Shown: positions 1 through 7,182 of the stretch, piece after piece
Layout: the number at the start of each line of letters is the position of its first letter
How positions within the stretch are numbered: the stretch's first letter is position 1
Origin: Halanaerobium sp.
GTDB lineage: Bacteria; Bacillota; Halanaerobiia; Halanaerobiales; Halanaerobiaceae
DNA length: 11,658 nt
Direction of reading: 5' to 3'
Assembly: GCA_003070825.1 (NCBI GenBank)
Contig: QBLP01000038.1
Coordinates: 1-11,658, forward strand
Made by a program: the position numbers and the translations under genes
The notes under the pieces: generated by a model
The model's database searches: none
What the model was told of the DNA's origin: nothing
Seen by the model: only the letters and a program-made list of their open reading frames with translations

Positions 1-1025
1 TCTATTTTCTTTTTTTCTTCATTTAAATTAGCTTTACCACCATCATATAAAGAAATTGAACCTGCAATCGTTAGATTCCAGCTGCCATCACTAAATTCTA
101 ATTCTGATCCCTGCCAGCTATATGAACCATTTAAAGAAATCTGAGGTCGATAAGGATTACCTTCCAGATCTTTCTGCTTCTCCAGCATTTTTTGATTTAC
201 GGATAGTGACTTTAATTCAGCTCTATTTTCTAAGGCAAGGTTGATTAATTTATCCAATTCAGTTGCCGGCTCCGGATTTTTTTGTGGTGTGGAAACCTGA
301 TACATAACACTGCTGTCACCAAGCAGCTGGGCCAGCCTCTTTTTAGCAATCTGCAGCTGATTTTCAGCAGCAATTAAATCTTCTTCTGCTTTGCGCTGCT
401 CAATTTGAGTCTGCAGCAAATCCTGTCTCAAACTCATTCCTGCTTCATTATTAACTTTTACAATTCTTAAATGTTCATTTACTACTTCCAGGGCATTTTC
501 TCTAATCTCAACCATACCCTGAGCCTGTAGGACACCATAGTAGGCCTGAACAAGATTGAAAATACTCTGATCCAGCTGTTTTTGATATTCAATTTTGCTC
601 ATCTCAAGCCCCAGTTCAGAGATATCCTGGCCAATCCTTACTCGTCCACCCAGATAAAGCGGCTGTGATAGTGATAAGGAAGTGCTGAAGTTTGTATCGG
701 GTGTTTCTGTCATTGGAAGACCATTTGCTGCATTATAAGTTGGGCTAAATAGTCTTTGAAAATCAATAGTCTGCTGACCTGATTCCATCTTGGTATAGGA
801 GGTCTGCAGATTGGCTGTTGGATAATAGCCTCTTCCGCTCAGCTCAACATCTTTTTGGGCCTTTTCTATATTCTGACGGCTGTTAATCAGCTGTCTGTTG
901 TTTTCCATTAAAATCTTTACTGCTTGTGTCAGAGTGATTTCTGTTTCTTCAGCTGCAGCCACGTTAAATGAAGCAGTTAATAGACAGAATAATAAAATCA
1001 AAATGATATACTTAGTTTTCTTCAT
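1..1025 (-). CDS. TolC-family outer-membrane efflux protein (3' end cut by window)
   Basis: Probable outer-membrane channel of a tripartite efflux or type I export system. I translated it by hand: 341 complete codons run without a stop to the window edge, so the C-terminus is missing (the family is usually about 420-500 residues). Residues 1-25 form a signal peptide: MKK, a hydrophobic stretch, then an Ala-Ala-Ala cleavage site before Glu-Glu. The mature part opens with ITLTQAVKILMENN, typical of the first OEP repeat. A strand with QPLYLGGR near residue 115 and its counterpart SISLYDGGKANL near residues 324-335 mark the two TolC structural repeats. Between them are long charged, Gln-rich helices expected to form the periplasmic coiled-coil barrel. 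The start lies inside the last codons of the upstream tetR (14-bp overlap) with GGGAGG at 1032-1037, so translational coupling is likely. Adaptor and pump genes would be expected further left. The family call is firm; the substrate is unknown. Confidence 0.88.
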   Translation of the reverse strand, partial: MKKTKYIILILLFCLLTASFNVAAAEETEITLTQAVKILMENNRQLINSRQNIEKAQKDVELSGRGYYPTANLQTSYTKMESGQQTIDFQRLFSPTYNAANGLPMTETPDTNFSTSLSLSQPLYLGGRVRIGQDISELGLEMSKIEYQKQLDQSIFNLVQAYYGVLQAQGMVEIRENALEVVNEHLRIVKVNNEAGMSLRQDLLQTQIEQRKAEEDLIAAENQLQIAKKRLAQLLGDSSVMYQVSTPQKNPEPATELDKLINLALENRAELKSLSVNQKMLEKQKDLEGNPYRPQISLNGSYSWQGSELEFSDGSWNLTIAGSISLYDGGKANLNEEKKKI

Positions 1026-1602
1026 TTTTAACCTCCCTGGAGATTCCCTGCATAATAAAATTATAAATAAATTCCACATCTTTTTCTCTACTTTCAAAAT
1101 TGTAAAATAATTCCTGAGGATGAGAATTGAAAATTAATACCATAATCATCACTGCGGTGTTGTGAGAATCGTTAGTTTGCATACTTCCTTCTTTAATCCC
1201 CTGTTCAATTACAAGTTTAATAGCATTTAAGGCTGATTTATGTCTTTCAATCATTTTTTTCTGAAATTCACTGCTGATCAACTGAATATTATTTTTCAAA
1301 ATATTTGCCATTTTAATATTATCCGCCAGCATACTAATACTAAAATCAACTATTTGGAATAACTTTTCCTCTGCATTTGAATCACTATTCTGGATTTCCT
1401 GATACTTTTCATGAAAATATTCTAAACCAACTAAAACTAATTCTCTAAATAAATCTTCCTTGCTGTCAAAATGCCAGTAAAGAGTTCCTTTACTCAGACC
1501 TGCTTCTTTGGCTATCATGGACATTGAGGTAGCATGATAATTATTTATTGAAAATAAGTTAAGTGCCGCTTTTAGTATTTCATCTCTTGTGTCTTTAGCC
1601 AT
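1012..1602 (-). CDS. TetR/AcrR-family transcriptional regulator
   Basis: A 196-residue protein, the usual length for a TetR-family repressor. Residues 1-50 are the typical DNA-binding domain: TRDEILKAALNLF (helix 1), then the helix-turn-helix with TSMSMIAKEAGLSKGTLYWHF and the following KEDLF. The remaining three-quarters is the variable all-helical ligand-binding and dimer domain, which does not show the ligand. The start is supported by GAGAGGGGG at 1608-1616, five bases upstream. A promoter and a palindrome lie directly upstream, suggesting autorepression. The gene overlaps the downstream tolC-like gene by 14 bp, so it probably controls that efflux operon, as AcrR- and TtgR-type repressors do. 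The family is seen in the sequence; the target and inducer are inferred. Confidence 0.93.
   Translation of the reverse strand: MAKDTRDEILKAALNLFSINNYHATSMSMIAKEAGLSKGTLYWHFDSKEDLFRELVLVGLEYFHEKYQEIQNSDSNAEEKLFQIVDFSISMLADNIKMANILKNNIQLISSEFQKKMIERHKSALNAIKLVIEQGIKEGSMQTNDSHNTAVMIMVLIFNSHPQELFYNFESREKDVEFIYNFIMQGISREVKNEEN
1032..1037 (-). promoter_or_regulatory. Ribosome site for the tolC-like gene, inside tetR
   Basis: GGGAGG lies seven bases upstream of the ATG at 1023-1025 and within the coding sequence of tetR. It fixes the tolC start and supports co-translation of regulator and channel. Confidence 0.7.
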
Positions 1603-1617
1603 ATTATCCCCCTCTCG

Positions 1618-1631
1618 ACTAATCGGTCAGT
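1618..1631. promoter_or_regulatory. Probable TetR-type operator upstream of tetR
   Basis: ACTAATCGGTCAGT is an imperfect inverted repeat (10 of 14 positions symmetric, outer ACT/AGT perfect) with the GACCGAT-type core common in TetR-family operators. It starts a few bases after the predicted transcription start (about 1634) and ends just before the ribosome site, a good position for autorepression. The binding protein is inferred from position. Confidence 0.5.
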
Positions 1632-1640
1632 ATAGAGTAT

Positions 1641-1669
1641 ATTATATTGAATCTGAGTAATAAAATCAA
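1641..1669 (-). promoter_or_regulatory. Sigma-A-like promoter for tetR-tolC
   Basis: Read on the minus strand: TTGATT (1664-1669), a 17-base spacer, then a perfect TATAAT (1641-1646). The predicted start is near 1634, which gives a leader of about 30 bases before the tetR ATG. Confidence 0.75.
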
Positions 1670-1820
1670 GTAAATAAGACTACAAAAATTAAAAAAATTA
1701 GTCTGCAGCTGATTTATTCTTTTTTTTTAATAATATAATATTATATAGCCCATTCCACCTATCAAAAGTTAGGTTTTAAGAATTCATAGCTTGAGATTTC
1801 AAAATAATATATTATTAAAT

Positions 1821-1844
1821 AGTGCACTAGTTAACTGGTACACT
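1821..1844. promoter_or_regulatory. 24-bp near-perfect palindrome (orphan operator)
   Basis: The sequence reads the same on both strands at 20 of 24 positions and is centred on GTTAAC. The core is ACTAGTTAACTGGT, flanked by AGTG on the left and CACT on the right. It covers the predicted start point of the strong promoter at 1848-1876. The form (GTGxAC...GTxCAC around a TAGTTAACTA-like centre) suits a dimeric TetR-family or YtrA-type GntR repressor. It differs from the palindrome next to tetR, so a different regulator may bind here. Confidence 0.55.
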
Positions 1845-1847
1845 GTT

Positions 1848-1876
1848 AGTATAATCTTATTTTTAAATTTTGTCAA
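1848..1876 (-). promoter_or_regulatory. Strong promoter without an obvious gene
   Basis: On the minus strand this reads TTGACA (1871-1876), a 17-base spacer, then TATACT (1848-1853): a perfect -35 and a five-of-six -10. Transcription would start near 1841 inside the 24-bp palindrome and run toward tetR, whose own promoter is about 180 bp further on. The stretch between (1670-1820) is AT-rich, holds only very short frames and two AT palindromes (1733-1746 and 1803-1816), and shows no recognisable gene. It may be a long second leader for tetR, a small RNA, or the remnant of a deleted gene. Confidence 0.65.
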
Positions 1877-1930
1877 GTGATTTTTTTAATAAACTTTGTT
1901 TTAGCTGCTTTTTTACTTTTATTTTTTTCT

Positions 1931-1976
1931 TTATAAATAAAAAAAGACCAAGTAGAGAATAAACCCTACTCGGCCC
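1931..1976 (-). terminator. Intrinsic terminator after eno
   Basis: On the minus strand, arms at 1964-1975 and 1946-1957 form a 12-bp stem (three G-U pairs) with a 6-base loop. A run of seven T (1939-1945) and further T-rich sequence follow. It lies about 35 bp after the eno stop and ends the glycolytic operon, insulating the tetR region. Confidence 0.9.
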
Positions 1977-2010
1977 TTTATATTACTTACACTATTTAAT
2001 TTAATAAATT

Positions 2011-3297
2011 TTACTTCAGATTAAAGAATGCTTCTTTACCTGCATACTGAGCTGCATCGCCCAGGCTTTCTTCAATTCTTAGCAGCTGGTTATACTTAGC
2101 AACTCTTTCTGAACGGGCAGGAGCACCAGTTTTAATCTGGCCAGTATTCATTGCAACTACAAGGTCAGCAATTGTTACATCTTCTGTTTCACCAGAGCGG
2201 TGAGATACAACAGAAGTAAATCCTGCTCTTGTAGCCATCTTAATAGTATCTAAAGTCTCAGTTAAGGAACCAATCTGATTAACCTTAATCAAGATTGAGT
2301 TAGCACTATCTTCTTCAATACCTCTCTCTAATCTTTCTACATTAGTTACAAAGAGATCATCTCCAACAATCTGCAGACGATCACCTAAATGCTCTGTTAA
2401 CTGAGCCCAACCGTCCCAGTCATCTTCGTCAAGACCATCTTCCAGTGAGATAATTGGATATTTATCAATTAATTCAGCATAGAAATCTACCATTTCTTCG
2501 GAAGTTTTTTCTACACCTTCTCCAGCAAGTACATACTTACCATCTTTATAAATTTCAGATGCTGCTGCATCAATAGCAAGGTAGAAGTCTTCTCCTGCTT
2601 CATAACCGGCAGCTTCAATAGCCTCTACAATCACCTGGAGAGCTTCTTCGTTGGAACCTAAGTCAGGTGCAAATCCACCTTCATCACCAACACCGGTACC
2701 TAAACCTTTTTCCTGCAGTACCTTTTTCAGATTATGATAAACTTCTGCTCCCATCTGTAGAGCTTCGCGGAAGCTTACTGCACCAACAGGCATGATCATA
2801 AACTCCTGCAGGTCCACATTGTTGTCAGCATGTTCTCCACCATTTAAAATGTTCATCATTGGCACAGGTAGAGTTTTAGCATTCATTCCCCCAATATAGT
2901 TATAAAGGAAAGTACCTGTAGCTTCTGCTGCTGCTTTAGCAACTGCCATTGATACACCTAAAATAGCATTAGCGCCTAATTTACCTTTGTTGTCAGTACC
3001 ATCTAATTCGCGCATTAAGTTATCAATATCAATCTGCTCTCTTACATCATAACCGATTAGCTCAGGTGCAATTACTTCATTTACGTTTTCAATAGCATCT
3101 AAAACACCTTTACCCAGGTAACGGTCGCCACCATCTCTTAATTCCACAGCTTCGTATTCACCAGTTGAAGCTCCGGATGGAACAGCAGCTCTACCCATTA
3201 CACCATCTTCTAGTACTACTTCTACCTCTACAGTTGGGTTACCACGTGAATCTAAAATCTCGCGAGCATAAACATCTACAATTGTTGTGTTTAACAT
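2011..3297 (-). CDS. eno: Enolase (phosphopyruvate hydratase)
   Basis: Converts 2-phosphoglycerate to phosphoenolpyruvate with Mg2+, in the cytoplasm. At 428 residues it matches the bacterial family length. Visible hallmarks are the loop SGASTGEYEAVELRDG (41-56), NGGEHADNNVDLQEFM (152-167), the general acid in GDEGGFAP (Glu206), metal ligands Asp243, Glu286 (SLEDGLDEDDW) and Asp313 (VGDDLFVTN), the catalytic base Lys338 (ILIKVNQIGSLTET), and the signature SHRSGETED (365-373). AAGGAGGT at 3307-3314 lies nine bases before the ATG. It is the last gene of the operon, 104 bp after gpmI, and is followed by a strong terminator. The frequently associated secG does not follow. Confidence 0.98.
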   Translation of the reverse strand: MLNTTIVDVYAREILDSRGNPTVEVEVVLEDGVMGRAAVPSGASTGEYEAVELRDGGDRYLGKGVLDAIENVNEVIAPELIGYDVREQIDIDNLMRELDGTDNKGKLGANAILGVSMAVAKAAAEATGTFLYNYIGGMNAKTLPVPMMNILNGGEHADNNVDLQEFMIMPVGAVSFREALQMGAEVYHNLKKVLQEKGLGTGVGDEGGFAPDLGSNEEALQVIVEAIEAAGYEAGEDFYLAIDAAASEIYKDGKYVLAGEGVEKTSEEMVDFYAELIDKYPIISLEDGLDEDDWDGWAQLTEHLGDRLQIVGDDLFVTNVERLERGIEEDSANSILIKVNQIGSLTETLDTIKMATRAGFTSVVSHRSGETEDVTIADLVVAMNTGQIKTGAPARSERVAKYNQLLRIEESLGDAAQYAGKEAFFNLK

Positions 3298-3352
3298 TAT
3301 TAATTGACCTCCTTATAATTTTACAGCGAAACTAATTTAGATTTATTTTTGC

Positions 3353-3374
3353 AGAGACAGTTAAGACTGCCTCT
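3353..3374 (-). other. Hairpin between gpmI and eno
   Basis: AGAGGCAG and CTGTCTCT on the minus strand pair as an 8-bp stem (one G-U) with a 6-base loop. No T run follows on either strand, so it is not a normal terminator. It may be a processing or stabilising element between the two messages. Function is inferred only from position. Confidence 0.4.
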
Positions 3375-3401
3375 ACTTATTAATTAATTTAAGCTTGACT
3401 A

Positions 3402-4943
3402 TTAATTATCAATAATCAGTGATTCACCAGTCATTAATTCTGGTTTTTCAATTCCTAAAATTTCTAACATTGTTGGAGCAAGATCAGCCAATTTCCCTGA
3501 TGCAATACCTTTATTTTCTGGTCCACCTATATAATAAAGTGGAACTATATTAGCAGTATGAGCAGTAAATGGAGACCCATCTTCTTCTTTCATCTTCTCT
3601 CCATTACCATGGTCAGCTGTCAGTAAGGCCTGACCTCCCTTTTCTAAAATAGCAGGAACCAGTTTAGAAAGACATTCGTCCACTGTTTCTACAGCTTTAA
3701 TAGCTGCATCCATATAACCTGTATGTCCTACCATATCAATATTAGCATAATTTAAGATAATCACATCATATTCATCAGCTTCAATTTTTTCTAAGAGCTT
3801 ATCTGTTACTTCATAAGCACTCATTTCTGGCTGCATTTCATAGGTTGCAACCTGTGGTGAAGGAATTAAAATTCTGTCTTCACCTTCATTCGGCTCTTCA
3901 ACTCCTCCATTAAAGAAAAATGTTACATGGGCATATTTTTCAGTTTCAGCAATTCTGAGCTGTTTTAAGCCTTCCCGGCTTAATACTTCTCCCAGTCCAT
4001 CTTTAATTTCTACAGGTTCAAAAGCAACCGGCAGATCAAATTCTTCATCATATTCTGTCATGGTAACATAATATAAGTCTTTGGGATGTTCAGGAGCACG
4101 CTCAAAACCTTCAAAACCATCAATTGTTAAAGCCTGAGTTATCTGACGCGCTCTATCAGCTCTAAAGTTAAAGAAAATTACAGAATCATGATCCTTCATT
4201 TCACCTACAGGCTCACCGTTTTCAGTAATTACTGTTGGCACAACAAATTCATCTTCCACATCCTCTTTATAAGAAGCTTCTACAGCCTCAATGGCATCTT
4301 CTGCCTTATTTCCTTCTCCCAGCACTAACATATCATAGGCCTTTTTAGTTCTATCCCAGCGGTTGTCACGGTCCATTGTGTAGTAACGACCACTGACAGT
4401 TGCAATTTTACCGATTCCTACTTCGTCCAGTTCTGCCTGCAGTTGTTCTAAATAGCCTGTACCGCTGGCAGGAGGAGTATCTCTCCCATCAAGAATCGGA
4501 TGAATATATACTTTCTCTAAACCGGCCCGATCAGCCATCTCAATCAGTCCAAAAAGATGTTTAATATGGCTGTGCACACCACCATCAGATAGAAGTCCAA
4601 TTAAATGCAGTGCTCCATCATTTTCCTTTGCATGTTCTACTGCTTTTTTTAGAACTTCGTTCTCTAACAGATGTTTTTCTTCTACAGCTTTATTAATTCT
4701 TGTAAAATCCTGATAAACTATGCGGCCAGCACCAATATTTAAGTGTCCAACCTCAGAATTACCCATCTGACCTTCTGGTAAGCCAACAGCCTCTCCAGAT
4801 GGTTTTAAGATTGAATGGGGATAATCTTGATTTAATTTATCTAAGAAAGGAGTATCTGCCTGATAAACAGCATTTCCTTCCGCATTTTCGTTTATTCCCA
4901 GCCCATCTGCAATAATCAGGGCCAGTGGTTTGGGTCTTGCCAT
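3402..4943 (-). CDS. gpmI: 2,3-bisphosphoglycerate-independent phosphoglycerate mutase
   Basis: Interconverts 3- and 2-phosphoglycerate through a phosphoserine intermediate, using two metal ions (usually Mn2+). The length, 513 residues, is standard. The alkaline-phosphatase-fold metal sites are all present: Asp13 in IADGLG, the nucleophile Ser63 in GQMGNSEVGHLNIGAGR, Asp and His in NIDMVGHTG, Asp-His in LTADHGNGE, and His in FTAHTANIVPL. The insertion domain that binds the phosphoglycerate backbone shows DGRDTPPASG and the RADRARQI stretch. The N-terminal motif is ADGLG rather than the common LDGWG; the metal ligand is kept. AAGGAGG at 4951-4957 lies seven bases before the ATG. Only 28 bp separate it from tpiA, so the two are clearly co-transcribed. 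No cofactor-dependent GpmA type is seen. Confidence 0.98.
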   Translation of the reverse strand: MARPKPLALIIADGLGINENAEGNAVYQADTPFLDKLNQDYPHSILKPSGEAVGLPEGQMGNSEVGHLNIGAGRIVYQDFTRINKAVEEKHLLENEVLKKAVEHAKENDGALHLIGLLSDGGVHSHIKHLFGLIEMADRAGLEKVYIHPILDGRDTPPASGTGYLEQLQAELDEVGIGKIATVSGRYYTMDRDNRWDRTKKAYDMLVLGEGNKAEDAIEAVEASYKEDVEDEFVVPTVITENGEPVGEMKDHDSVIFFNFRADRARQITQALTIDGFEGFERAPEHPKDLYYVTMTEYDEEFDLPVAFEPVEIKDGLGEVLSREGLKQLRIAETEKYAHVTFFFNGGVEEPNEGEDRILIPSPQVATYEMQPEMSAYEVTDKLLEKIEADEYDVIILNYANIDMVGHTGYMDAAIKAVETVDECLSKLVPAILEKGGQALLTADHGNGEKMKEEDGSPFTAHTANIVPLYYIGGPENKGIASGKLADLAPTMLEILGIEKPELMTGESLIIDN

Positions 4944-4971
4944 AAATAATCCTCCTTATAATATATCTTAT

Positions 4972-5736
4972 TTACTTATAGATTTCGGCAGTTTTTAAAA
5001 TAATTTCAGAAAAAGAATCTGCTGCCAGGCTGGCTCCACCAACTAAAGCACCATCAATTTCTTCCTGAGCCATAATTTCTTCTACATTATGTGGTTTAAC
5101 ACTTCCACCATACTGAATTCTAATCTTATCAGCAGCTTCAGGATATTCTTTTCTAATGTTTTTTCTAATAATTCCAATTACACGATTAGCTTCTTCAGCA
5201 GAAGCAGTTTCTCCTGTACCAATAGCCCAGATTGGTTCATAGGCAATTACCACATCTTCTACCTCATCTTCACTTAGACCAGCAAGTGCAGAATCAACCT
5301 GAAAGTTAACTTTGGCTTCTATTTGATCTGCCTTTCTTTCTTCTAAAGTTTCTCCAACACAGACAATTGGCTTCACACCATGTTCAAGTGCAGAAAGAAC
5401 CTTCTTATTTACCTCATAATCACTTTCACCAAATATTTCTCTGCGCTCGGAATGACCAACAATTGTATACTCGATACCACTATCAGCAAGCATCTTCGCA
5501 GATATTTCGCCAGTATAAGCACCTGAGTCTTTCCAGTAAATATTTTCGGCACCTGTTACAATATCACTGCCCTGAGCAGCTTCCTTAACAGTTGTTAAAC
5601 AGAGAGCGGTTGGGCAAATACCCATTTCTACATTTTCTACACCTTTAACTTTATCTTTTAAAGCGGTTATCATTGCTTCAGCTTCTTCAACATTTTTATT
5701 CATTTTCCAGTTTCCACAAATAAATGGTTTACGCAT
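4972..5736 (-). CDS. tpiA: Triosephosphate isomerase
   Basis: Interconverts dihydroxyacetone phosphate and glyceraldehyde 3-phosphate; a cytoplasmic (beta/alpha)8 barrel. The 254 residues match the family. Active-site residues are visible: Asn9 and Lys11 in GNWKMN, the electrophile His95 in VGHSERRE, the base Glu167 in AYEPIWAIGTG (flexible lid), and phosphate-binding GGSVKPHN and GALVGGASL near the C-terminus. The usual GAQN motif reads GAEN (near residue 73), a Gln-to-Glu change. AGGAGG at 5744-5749 lies seven bases before the ATG. It is separated from the upstream pgk by 106 bp, which hold only a short AT-rich inverted repeat, and from the downstream gpmI by 28 bp. Confidence 0.98.
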   Translation of the reverse strand: MRKPFICGNWKMNKNVEEAEAMITALKDKVKGVENVEMGICPTALCLTTVKEAAQGSDIVTGAENIYWKDSGAYTGEISAKMLADSGIEYTIVGHSERREIFGESDYEVNKKVLSALEHGVKPIVCVGETLEERKADQIEAKVNFQVDSALAGLSEDEVEDVVIAYEPIWAIGTGETASAEEANRVIGIIRKNIRKEYPEAADKIRIQYGGSVKPHNVEEIMAQEEIDGALVGGASLAADSFSEIILKTAEIYK

Positions 5737-5842
5737 TAATATTCCTCCTCAAACTCTGCCCAAATGCAAAGTTTTTGTTTAGAATTTTTTTGAATAATTA
5801 ATCGTTATTCTTAGTTTATTCTACTAAATGAACTTAATAAAA

Positions 5843-7027
5843 TTACTCAACATCGTCCAGTGCAGCAACACCAGGAAGTTCTTTACCTTCAAAGAACATC
5901 AGAGAAGCTCCACCACCGGTAGAAATATGACTCATCTTATCAGCCACTCCAGCCTGATTGATTGCTGCGGCAGAATCTCCTCCACCAATTACTGAATGAG
6001 CATCTGATTCAGCCAGAGCTTTTGCTAATTCCACTGTACCGTGAGCAAATTTCTCCATCTCAAATACTCCTAAAGGTCCATTCCAGATTACTGTTTTGGC
6101 ATTTTTTATAATTTTCTTGTAGTTTTCTAAACTCTGAGGGCCACCACAGTCCAGAATCTGCCAGCCAGCAGGAACTTCTTTTACAGATACTGTTTTTGTG
6201 TTAGCATCATTGGAAAAATCATCAGCAATTACTACATCAATTGGAAGCACAATTTCTACTCCCTTTTCTTCAGCTTCAGTCATTAATTCTTTAGCCAGAT
6301 CAACTTTGTCAGCCTCAACTAAAGAATCTCCAACTTCATAACCTTTTGCCATCAGAAATGTATTGGCGATTCCCCCAGCAACAATTAATTGATCAACTTT
6401 ATTGATCAGATTCTTAATCACATCAATTTTATCAGAAACTTTAGCGCCACCCATTATGGCAACAAAAGGACTTTCCGGATTTTCCATTACCTCACCCAGA
6501 GCATTTAATTCTCTCTGCATTAAGAAACCAGCAGCAGATGGTAAGTATTCTGTTACCCCAACTGTAGTGGCATGAGCTCTATGGGCAGCACCAAAAGCAT
6601 CATTGACATAAAGGTCAGCAAGTGATGCTAATTCTTTCGCGAATTCTGGATCATTTTTCTTTTCACCTGCATGGAAACGGCTGTTTTCTAAGACTAAAAC
6701 TTCACCGTTTTTAAGACTGTCAGCTGCCTTTTTAACTTCGTCACCAATACAGTCATCAGCTTTTTTAACTTCTTTGTTTAATAAATTAGCCAGTTCTTTA
6801 GCAACTGGATCCATTCTTAACTCATCTTTTGGCTCTCCACCCGGGCGACCCAAATGAGAGATAAGTAATACTTTTGCTTCTTCTTTAATTAAATACTCAA
6901 TTGTTGGCAGAGCTGCTTTAATTCTGGTTGTATCACCAACAACTCCATCTTTAAGAGGAACATTAAAATCTACTCTAACTAAAACTTTCTTTCCTTTAAA
7001 ATCCATATCTTTAAGTGTTTTTTTCAT
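5843..7027 (-). CDS. pgk: Phosphoglycerate kinase
   Basis: Transfers phosphate from 1,3-bisphosphoglycerate to ADP, the first ATP-yielding step of glycolysis. With the start chosen here it has 394 residues, the usual size. The N-domain substrate-binding basic patch is visible: RVDFNVPL (18-25), SHLGRPGG (57-64), ENSRFHAGE and NDAFGAAHRAHATT. The C-domain nucleotide site shows MGGAKVSDKI, GGIANTFL, NGPLGVFE and STGGGASLMFFEGKELPGV. A longer frame starts five codons earlier (ATG at 7040-7042), but its first codons are the GGAGGT ribosome site itself, which lies seven bases before the ATG at 7025-7027. The shorter start is therefore preferred. It follows gap by about 155 bp containing a stem-loop. 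Confidence 0.97.
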   Translation of the reverse strand: MKKTLKDMDFKGKKVLVRVDFNVPLKDGVVGDTTRIKAALPTIEYLIKEEAKVLLISHLGRPGGEPKDELRMDPVAKELANLLNKEVKKADDCIGDEVKKAADSLKNGEVLVLENSRFHAGEKKNDPEFAKELASLADLYVNDAFGAAHRAHATTVGVTEYLPSAAGFLMQRELNALGEVMENPESPFVAIMGGAKVSDKIDVIKNLINKVDQLIVAGGIANTFLMAKGYEVGDSLVEADKVDLAKELMTEAEEKGVEIVLPIDVVIADDFSNDANTKTVSVKEVPAGWQILDCGGPQSLENYKKIIKNAKTVIWNGPLGVFEMEKFAHGTVELAKALAESDAHSVIGGGDSAAAINQAGVADKMSHISTGGGASLMFFEGKELPGVAALDDVE

Positions 7028-7034
7028 TTTTAAT

Positions 7035-7040
7035 ACCTCC
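7035..7040 (-). promoter_or_regulatory. Ribosome site that sets the pgk start
   Basis: GGAGGT lies seven bases before the ATG at 7025-7027. It overlaps the alternative upstream ATG (7040-7042), which makes that start implausible. Confidence 0.85.
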
Positions 7041-7124
7041 ATATTAATTAGCAGTTACTAATTTTTTGACAGCTATCTTAAAAGGCTTAATATCTATCTC
7101 TAAAAATAAGGCAAAAAAATTTAT

Positions 7125-7166
7125 TGAGAAAATTTCAGGGCAGGCAACTATGCCCCACCCTGAAAT
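7125..7166 (-). terminator. Stem-loop between gap and pgk (partial terminator or processing site)
   Basis: On the minus strand, arms at 7154-7166 and 7132-7144 make a 13-bp stem (nine perfect outer pairs, ATTTCAGGG/CCCTGAAAT, two G-U pairs, then two G-C) with a 9-base loop. Only a short T-rich stretch (TTTTCTC) follows, so termination is probably incomplete. It begins about 16 bp after the gap stop codon and could raise gap message relative to the downstream genes or protect the 3' end of the cggR-gap transcript. Confidence 0.55.
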
Positions 7167-7182
7167 GATTTTTATATTTAAA

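Noticed and set aside
1727..1753. Possible 8-residue leader peptide on the minus strand between the two promoters upstream of tetR
   Set aside because: The AGGTGG in front is only one base from the ATG, the peptide has no regulatory codon pattern, and no attenuator follows.
1733..1816. Two 14-bp perfect AT palindromes (1733-1746 and 1803-1816) as operators or insertion-sequence ends
   Set aside because: They consist only of A and T in very AT-rich DNA, so chance is likely; no target duplication or transposase remnant was seen.
1850..1855. Plus-strand TATAAT as a promoter reading toward eno
   Set aside because: No acceptable -35 lies 16-18 bases upstream, and it would transcribe antisense to eno; the minus-strand promoter over the same bases fits far better.
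5367..5588. Plus-strand open frame inside tpiA (and similar short antisense frames in yvcK, gap and tetR-tolC)
   Set aside because: They lie antisense to clearly functional conserved genes, lack ribosome sites and have low-complexity translations.
5790..5815. Inverted repeat GAATAA/TTATTC between pgk and tpiA as a terminator
   Set aside because: The stem has six AT-rich pairs, and on the transcribed strand it is followed by A rather than T.
7050..7110. Internal promoter for pgk (TTGCCT, 16 bases, TATTAA on the minus strand)
   Set aside because: Both boxes match the consensus at only four of six positions in AT-rich sequence; too weak to annotate.
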